From the NCBI GenBank assembly GCA_009775195.1, contig VSPF01000039.1:1-18154 (forward strand): 18,154 nt of DNA, written 5' to 3'. Positions 14,132 to 18,154 of this stretch are shown here, piece after piece. Source of the DNA: Muribaculaceae bacterium. Its GTDB lineage: Bacteria > Bacteroidota > Bacteroidia > Bacteroidales > Muribaculaceae. The notes beneath the pieces were generated by a model. That model had not been told where the DNA came from. It searched no databases and worked only from the letters and a program-made list of their open reading frames with translations. Position 1 is the first letter of the stretch; each line of letters begins with the position of its first letter. The position numbers were made by a program, and so were the translations under genes.

Positions 14132-16042
14132 ATGAATTACGGATTTTTTCGTGTAGCCTCTGTTTCGACACCGGTAACGGTCGCCGACCCACTGGCAAAC
14201 GCACACAATATAATCGAGACCTTCGCCACTCTCGCACAACACGACGTAGACATGGCCGTCTACCCCGAAATGTCGGTGCCGGCATATACCTGCGGCGACT
14301 TATTTCACAACCGGCAGCTGCTCGACGGCGTGGCCGAGGCCGTCGACATTATCAAACAGTCGAGCGTCGATGCCCCCGGCACACTAATTATAGTAGGCGC
14401 GCCATACGAGTACAATAACTCGCTCTACAATTGCGCCATAGCAGTCTGCAACGGCGAAATAGTTGCCATAGTGCCGAAGACCTACATACCCAACTACAAC
14501 GAGTTTTACGAAAAACGCTGGTTCTCGCCTGCCGATGCGGCCCTGTCTGACAAATGTTTCGGGCCGGCCATCATCAGTCATAAAGGTGTAAATGTCGGCA
14601 TCGAAATCTGCGAAGACCTGTGGACGCCCATCCCCCCGAGCTGCCACCTGGCCATGGACGGCGCCGAGGTAATAGCCAACCTGTCGGCAAGCGACGACAT
14701 AACGGGCAAATACGACTACCTGCGCACCCTCGTCATGCAGCAGTCGGCACGCTGTATATGCGCCTATGCTTATTCCTCGGCAGGGTTCGGCGAGTCTTCG
14801 ACCGACCTTGTCTTCGATGCCAAGCTCTTTGTGGCAGAAAACGGTAAGATGCTTGCCAAAAACCAACGCTGGTGCGCCGACACGCAAATCATAATGGCCG
14901 ACGTAGACATCGAGGCCATCCGCCGCGACCGTATGCACAACGGTTCTTTCGAGGCATGCCGGCGCAACAACGCCACCGTCTTTACCCGTGTCGCCACAAG
15001 CGCGACAAACCAAGCGGGAGCGGACTGGCAGCTCATGCGCGAGGTCGACCCGCACCCCTTCGTGCCCTCCGACTCGGCCATACTTGCCGACCGCTGCGAG
15101 GAAATTGTCAACATACAAGTAGCAGCCCTTGCCAAGCGACTCGCTGCCACTCACTGCAAGAGCCTCGTCATAGGTGTGTCGGGCGGCCTCGACTCTACCC
15201 TGGCCCTCCTCATTGCCGCCAGGACGTTCGACCGTCTCGGCATCGACCGCCGTGGCATCACGGGCGTCACCATGCCCGGCTTCGGCACCACCGACCGCAC
15301 GCACAACAACGCATGCACCCTTATGGACGCCTTGGGCGTGACATGGCGCGAAATATCAATCGCCGCTGCTGTAAACCAGCACTTTGCCGACATAGGCCAC
15401 GACCCGGCCGTACACGACGTGACCTACGAGAACAGCCAGGCACGCGAACGCACACAGATACTGATGGATATCGCCAACCAGACCGGGGGCATGGTGCTCG
15501 GCACAGGCGACCTGTCGGAATTAGCACTCGGATGGGCTACATATAATGGCGACCACATGTCGATGTATGCCGTCAACGCCGGTGTGCCCAAGACCCTTGT
15601 AAAATATCTCACGCGCTATTTCGCCCAAAGTGCCACCGGGGCCGAGCGCACCGCCCTGCTCGACATCATCGACACCCCCATAAGCCCCGAACTGCTCCCG
15701 GCCACGGCCGATGGCGAAATAGACCAGAAGACCGAAGACCTCGTCGGCCCCTACGAGCTACACGATTTCTTCCTCTACTACACCCTGCGCTACGGCTTCA
15801 CCCCGGGCCGCATATTCATGCTGGCCCGCAGGGCATTTGGCGACAGCTACGAGCCTGCCACCATCCTGAAATGGCTGCGGATATTTACGCGCCGCTTCTT
15901 CAACCAGCAGTTCAAACGCTCGTGCCTGCCCGACGGCCCCAAGGTCGGCAGCGTATGCCTATCGCCCCGTGGCGATTGGCGTATGCCTTCCGACACCTCG
16001 GCCGCGCTATGGCTTGCAGAAATCGACAAAATCACCCTATAA
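14132..16042 (+). CDS. nadE: Glutamine-dependent NAD+ synthetase
   Basis: This enzyme carries out the last step of NAD+ synthesis: ATP-dependent amidation of deamido-NAD+ using ammonia released from glutamine. It is a 636-residue two-domain fusion, the usual form of the glutamine-using type. The N-terminal nitrilase-like glutaminase domain (about 1-280) has the triad Glu46 (VYPEMSVPAYTCGDLF), Lys116 (VPKTYIPNYNEFYEKRW) and Cys160 (GIEICEDLW). The C-terminal synthetase domain (about 320-636) has the ATP pyrophosphatase P-loop SGGLDST (350-356), followed by GTGDLSELALGWATYNGDHMS spread over about 456-477. No functional residue is missing. The ATG lies 2 bp after a large palindrome, and no promoter box is seen in the 125 bp upstream. 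Transcription may therefore come from the acetyltransferase gene. A lipoprotein gene follows after 13 bp. Confidence 0.95.
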   Translation: MNYGFFRVASVSTPVTVADPLANAHNIIETFATLAQHDVDMAVYPEMSVPAYTCGDLFHNRQLLDGVAEAVDIIKQSSVDAPGTLIIVGAPYEYNNSLYNCAIAVCNGEIVAIVPKTYIPNYNEFYEKRWFSPADAALSDKCFGPAIISHKGVNVGIEICEDLWTPIPPSCHLAMDGAEVIANLSASDDITGKYDYLRTLVMQQSARCICAYAYSSAGFGESSTDLVFDAKLFVAENGKMLAKNQRWCADTQIIMADVDIEAIRRDRMHNGSFEACRRNNATVFTRVATSATNQAGADWQLMREVDPHPFVPSDSAILADRCEEIVNIQVAALAKRLAATHCKSLVIGVSGGLDSTLALLIAARTFDRLGIDRRGITGVTMPGFGTTDRTHNNACTLMDALGVTWREISIAAAVNQHFADIGHDPAVHDVTYENSQARERTQILMDIANQTGGMVLGTGDLSELALGWATYNGDHMSMYAVNAGVPKTLVKYLTRYFAQSATGAERTALLDIIDTPISPELLPATADGEIDQKTEDLVGPYELHDFFLYYTLRYGFTPGRIFMLARRAFGDSYEPATILKWLRIFTRRFFNQQFKRSCLPDGPKVGSVCLSPRGDWRMPSDTSAALWLAEIDKITL

Positions 16043-16055
16043 ACACCGCGCTTGT

Positions 16056-16508
16056 ATGAAAAAATCACTGCTAATCACCATCATCTTCCTGGGCTGGCTC
16101 GTCGCCTCGTGCACGACAGGCAGGTCGGTCGTGTCGCAAAATGTCGACCTGTCGAAATATCGCTATGCGTCAATCATAAACAACGACACCTATCAGATAC
16201 CGGCCGAGCTGATGGAATATGAAATACAGCTCTACGATGCTGTCGAAGGTTCGGGCCTCGAGCTGGTAAGCGACATGCGCCTCTACGAGCTGCAACCGCG
16301 ACAACGCGAACAGTTGCTGCTTGTGAAATACGGCGTCAGCATCTCTGAAGAAAAAACCGTGGTAACGGTAAACTTCATCGACTACTCTACCGGGCGCCCC
16401 GTGGTGTCGTGCAGTGCGGCGGCTATAAGCCTCGTCAGCTCTCAATACGAAATGAACGGCGCAATAAAGAATGTAGCGGACCAAATCGCCAAGACATTCC
16501 ACAAATAG
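16056..16508 (+). CDS. Small predicted lipoprotein of unknown function
   Basis: This is a 150-residue exported protein. It begins with a lipoprotein signal: MKK, a hydrophobic stretch, then the lipobox LVASC, with Cys19 as the predicted lipidation site. The mature part has a DLSKYRYASIIN start, then alternating strands and helices; the LVSDMRLYELQPRQREQLLLVKYGV region and a VNFIDYSTGRPVVSC strand recall small periplasmic domains such as DUF4136-like lipoproteins, but I would not assign it. The start at 16056 is chosen because upstream in-frame codons lie within nadE and would bury the signal peptide. It begins 13 bp after the nadE stop and is probably co-transcribed. No enzyme motif is seen. 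Confidence 0.8.
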   Translation: MKKSLLITIIFLGWLVASCTTGRSVVSQNVDLSKYRYASIINNDTYQIPAELMEYEIQLYDAVEGSGLELVSDMRLYELQPRQREQLLLVKYGVSISEEKTVVTVNFIDYSTGRPVVSCSAAAISLVSSQYEMNGAIKNVADQIAKTFHK

Positions 16509-16557
16509 CCCCGTAGAACCACCTGGAAATGACAATCGGCATTAGAAATATAATATT

Positions 16558-17169
16558 ATGAGTAACGAAATCCTTTATATACTTCTACCCGGCTATGCCG
16601 CACACGAGGCAGTGTACCTCTCGCAAGCTATAGCTTCAGACGAATATGCCTTGAAAGAACATCCCAAATATCTCAACAAGGTTGTCGCCCCGACATTAGA
16701 GCCGGTCAAATCAATCAGTGGTTTCAGCACTGTGCCCGATTATTCGTTTGATACCATGCCCGACGATTATGCAGCCTTAGTACTAATCGGCGGTTTCGGA
16801 TGGTCGACACCTGTCGCAGGGAAGGTCGGGCCGATAGTGCGGCAGGCTATCGAAAGAGGAAAAATTGTAGGAGCTATCTGCAATGGCGCCTCGTTTATGG
16901 CAAAGGCAGGTTTCCTCAACAACGTGAGGCACACCGGCAACGGCATCGGGCAGCTAAAGTTGTGGGGCGGTGAAAACTATACCAACCCTGACGGCTATAT
17001 CCATCAGCAGGCAGTGTCAGACAAGGGCATAGTGACGGCGAACGGCTCGGCAAGCCTCGAATTTGCAAGAGAACTCCTCCTGTTGCTTGAGAATGACACA
17101 CCCGAGCGCATAGAGATGTACTATCAATTCAACAAACAGGGATTTTGCGCCTTGTTACCTCCGAGTTAA
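16558..17169 (+). CDS. DJ-1/PfpI (class I glutamine amidotransferase-like) family protein
   Basis: This is a 203-residue cytoplasmic protein of the DJ-1/PfpI superfamily. Its members include chaperones and hydrolases acting on glyoxals or modified proteins; which of these applies is not clear. The flavodoxin-like fold starts with EILYILLPGYAAHEAVYL, where Glu17 matches the conserved glutamate. The nucleophile elbow is GAICNGASFMA with Cys108. The Cys is followed by Asn rather than the His of PfpI proteases, which points away from the protease branch. DDYAALVLIGGFGW precedes the elbow and VTANGSASLEFARELL follows it, both typical of the family. It lies 49 bp after the lipoprotein gene with no promoter box between, so it may be part of the same transcript. 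Confidence 0.85.
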   Translation: MSNEILYILLPGYAAHEAVYLSQAIASDEYALKEHPKYLNKVVAPTLEPVKSISGFSTVPDYSFDTMPDDYAALVLIGGFGWSTPVAGKVGPIVRQAIERGKIVGAICNGASFMAKAGFLNNVRHTGNGIGQLKLWGGENYTNPDGYIHQQAVSDKGIVTANGSASLEFARELLLLLENDTPERIEMYYQFNKQGFCALLPPS

Positions 17170-17287
17170 AAATCATGTGGAGCCCTACTGGTTTCATTAA
17201 TTTCAATTTAATATGTAACGGACTTGCTCCATTCAGAGCACATGCAAGGTGTGTTACTGACCTTAATGCCGGATTTGAATTTACGCC

Positions 17288-17392
17288 CTAAATAATTGCA
17301 CTTTCAAATCTCGCCCTGTGGCATAGGAAAATTTCTGAACATCCCATCTTTATACCATAGGGAGAGAATTGAAAGTATTTAGAGTGTTTTTT
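17288..17392 (+). terminator. Long stem-loop followed by a T-run (probable terminator) after the DJ-1/PfpI gene
   Basis: Nested arms pair over about 26 bp with few mismatches: CTAAAT (17288-17293) with ATTTAG (17377-17382), ACTTTCAAATCTC (17300-17312) with GAGAGAATTGAAAGT (about 17362-17376), and CCCTGTGG (17314-17321) with CCATAGGG (17355-17362). The loop is 33 bases. TTTTTT follows at 17387-17392. It sits between two convergent genes, 118 bp past the plus-strand stop. The stem is longer and less GC-rich than usual terminators, so another role is possible. Confidence 0.5.
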
Positions 17393-17421
17393 CAAGGCCT
17401 GGATTATTTGAAAGTAGGCCT
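17300..17421. repeat. Competing inverted repeats between convergent genes
   Basis: ACTTTCAAAT (17300-17309) is the exact reverse complement of ATTTGAAAGT (17406-17415), and also pairs with AATTGAAAGT (17367-17376) with one mismatch. The two pairings exclude each other. A palindromic AGGCCT occurs twice around the distal copy (17395-17400 and 17416-17421). Nothing coding was seen in this 272-bp gap. Confidence 0.55.
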
Positions 17422-17441
17422 ATTAAACTTCTATAAATATG

Positions 17442-17945
17442 TCATTTCGCCAAGGCTTCATCATTATTGCTGATATGGCGATTAACCTGGGGCGTTGAAT
17501 TCATCTTCTTTTTAGGAGTGCGACGATGGCTTAGGCGATTCATCATCTTAGCCTCGAGGTCATAAACTCGCCATATCTGCTTGGGGGTAAGAAATTTGGC
17601 GTATTCATTATAATATTTCTTACGAATATCAAGAAGTTTATGACTACGGTCAAATCTGGCCTGTATGACACTATCGACCTGTTCATCAGTCATAGAGCCA
17701 GCCTGTAGTTTGTCCTGACGCGGCCCTAATGCCCATACTTCATGTCGGTAATCCACATACGCGGAAATAAATTTTGCACTCACTTCTGACGACAAGGCAA
17801 GTTCCTCCGCAATCTTTTTAGCTTGTTTTTCTGCAAGTTGGTGTTGTGAGATTCGCTGAGTTACCTTTTTGGATCGCGCTTCCACAGTGCATGTGAATGC
17901 GAATATCGCAGTCACGAGCATAATGATTTTGAATAAGTTTTTCAT
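17442..17945 (-). CDS. Spy/CpxP-like periplasmic protein
   Basis: This is a 167-residue exported, highly charged and mainly helical protein. Residues 1 to about 23 form a signal peptide (MKNLFKIIMLVTAIFAFTCTVEA). The mature part resembles the small LTxxQ helical proteins of the Spy/CpxP type that Bacteroidales often encode next to ECF sigma factors: an AxKIAEELALS-like helix (about 42-52), then a second helical block, then KFLTPKQIWRVYDLEAKMMNRL (about 117-138) carrying the LTPKQ motif at 119-123. The C-terminus is basic and low in complexity. A chaperone or stress-sensing role is inferred from the family and not from catalytic residues. It lies 9 bp downstream of a membrane protein gene on the same strand, so the two probably form an operon. 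Confidence 0.7.
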   Translation of the reverse strand: MKNLFKIIMLVTAIFAFTCTVEARSKKVTQRISQHQLAEKQAKKIAEELALSSEVSAKFISAYVDYRHEVWALGPRQDKLQAGSMTDEQVDSVIQARFDRSHKLLDIRKKYYNEYAKFLTPKQIWRVYDLEAKMMNRLSHRRTPKKKMNSTPQVNRHISNNDEALAK

Positions 17946-17954
17946 ATCTATTTT

Positions 17955-18154
17955 TTATTCGTTAATAAAGATATCGTCTTGATACATTTCGAGCAAGTAT
18001 GACTGGTCGGAGTCTGACATGTTGTCAAAAGCCTGTACAATATCAGAATAATCAGTCTTATGGTTTTGAATGATTTGGCCGGCAACAATGATAACAAGGA
18101 CTAATGATGCGGAGACAGCAAGGGTACGATAGACTACTCGGAGTAGATTACGCT
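17955..18154 (-). CDS. C-terminal part of a single-pass membrane protein (gene cut by window edge)
   Basis: On the minus strand an open frame enters from the right edge and ends at the stop codon at 17955-17957. About 65 residues are visible. A transmembrane helix (LAVSASLVLVIIVAGQIIQ) comes after a basic stretch, and is followed by an acidic tail rich in Asp and Ser that ends in YQDDIFINE. With the cytoplasmic side ahead of the helix, the layout fits the small membrane proteins found between an ECF sigma factor gene and a Spy-like gene in Bacteroidales, possibly an anti-sigma factor. The missing N-terminal part would be needed to decide. The gap to the Spy-like gene is 9 bp. Confidence 0.65.
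   Translation of the reverse strand, partial: RNLLRVVYRTLAVSASLVLVIIVAGQIIQNHKTDYSDIVQAFDNMSDSDQSYLLEMYQDDIFINE

Noticed and set aside
14384..15304. Long open frame (306 codons) antisense to nadE
   Set aside because: It lies wholly within nadE, has no recognisable domain or promoter, and is the expected by-product of codon bias in a GC-moderate gene.

Overview
The window looks like ordinary chromosomal DNA from a gut Bacteroidales bacterium, most likely a Muribaculaceae- or Prevotellaceae-type organism. The reasons are as follows. Nine genes are preceded by an exact TAnnTTTG box, the -7 element typical of Bacteroidetes, and Shine-Dalgarno sequences are absent. Two secreted proteins end in the short tails used by this group ('YYNLQGVRV...GVYIRV' and 'EVYDIAGQKV...GIYIV'). 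A DUF5686-type outer-membrane protein, a C10 peptidase, a GH29 fucosidase and a Spy-like protein are also typical of the group. The assignment is by family resemblance only; no database was searched.

Layout, left to right. The 5' part of hypoxanthine phosphoribosyltransferase (hpt, minus) runs off the left edge. A fluoride channel gene (crcB, minus) is divergent from a secreted C10 (streptopain-like) cysteine protease gene (plus), which ends in a strong intrinsic terminator. Convergent to it is a DUF5686 outer-membrane protein gene (minus). That gene is back to back with a CYTH/triphosphate-tunnel gene (plus), whose last codon overlaps the stop of rlmD (23S rRNA uridine methyltransferase, minus). 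Next comes a 696-aa secreted multidomain protein with two Big_2 modules (minus), which has its own terminator and an unusual structured 5' leader. Then follow a secreted GH29 alpha-L-fucosidase and an acyl-CoA synthetase-like AMP-ligase (both minus). On the plus strand are a maltose-type sugar O-acetyltransferase, a glutamine-dependent NAD synthetase (nadE), a small lipoprotein and a DJ-1/PfpI protein. The right edge holds a Spy/CpxP-like periplasmic protein and, 9 bp upstream of it, the C-terminus of a membrane protein (both minus).

Most genes are housekeeping (purine salvage, rRNA modification, NAD synthesis, fluoride export, acyl activation) or envelope and host-glycan functions (protease, fucosidase, Big_2 protein, DUF5686). 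I see no phage, insertion sequence, CRISPR array, tRNA or rRNA, and no clear new multi-gene system. No stretch longer than 300 bp lacks a gene.

The most interesting material is between genes. The transcript upstream of the Big_2 protein can fold as an H-type pseudoknot with a nested hairpin, and its start codon can be held in another hairpin. Three other intergenic regions (11554-11664, 14011-14129, 17288-17415) are large imperfect palindromes with internal repeats.
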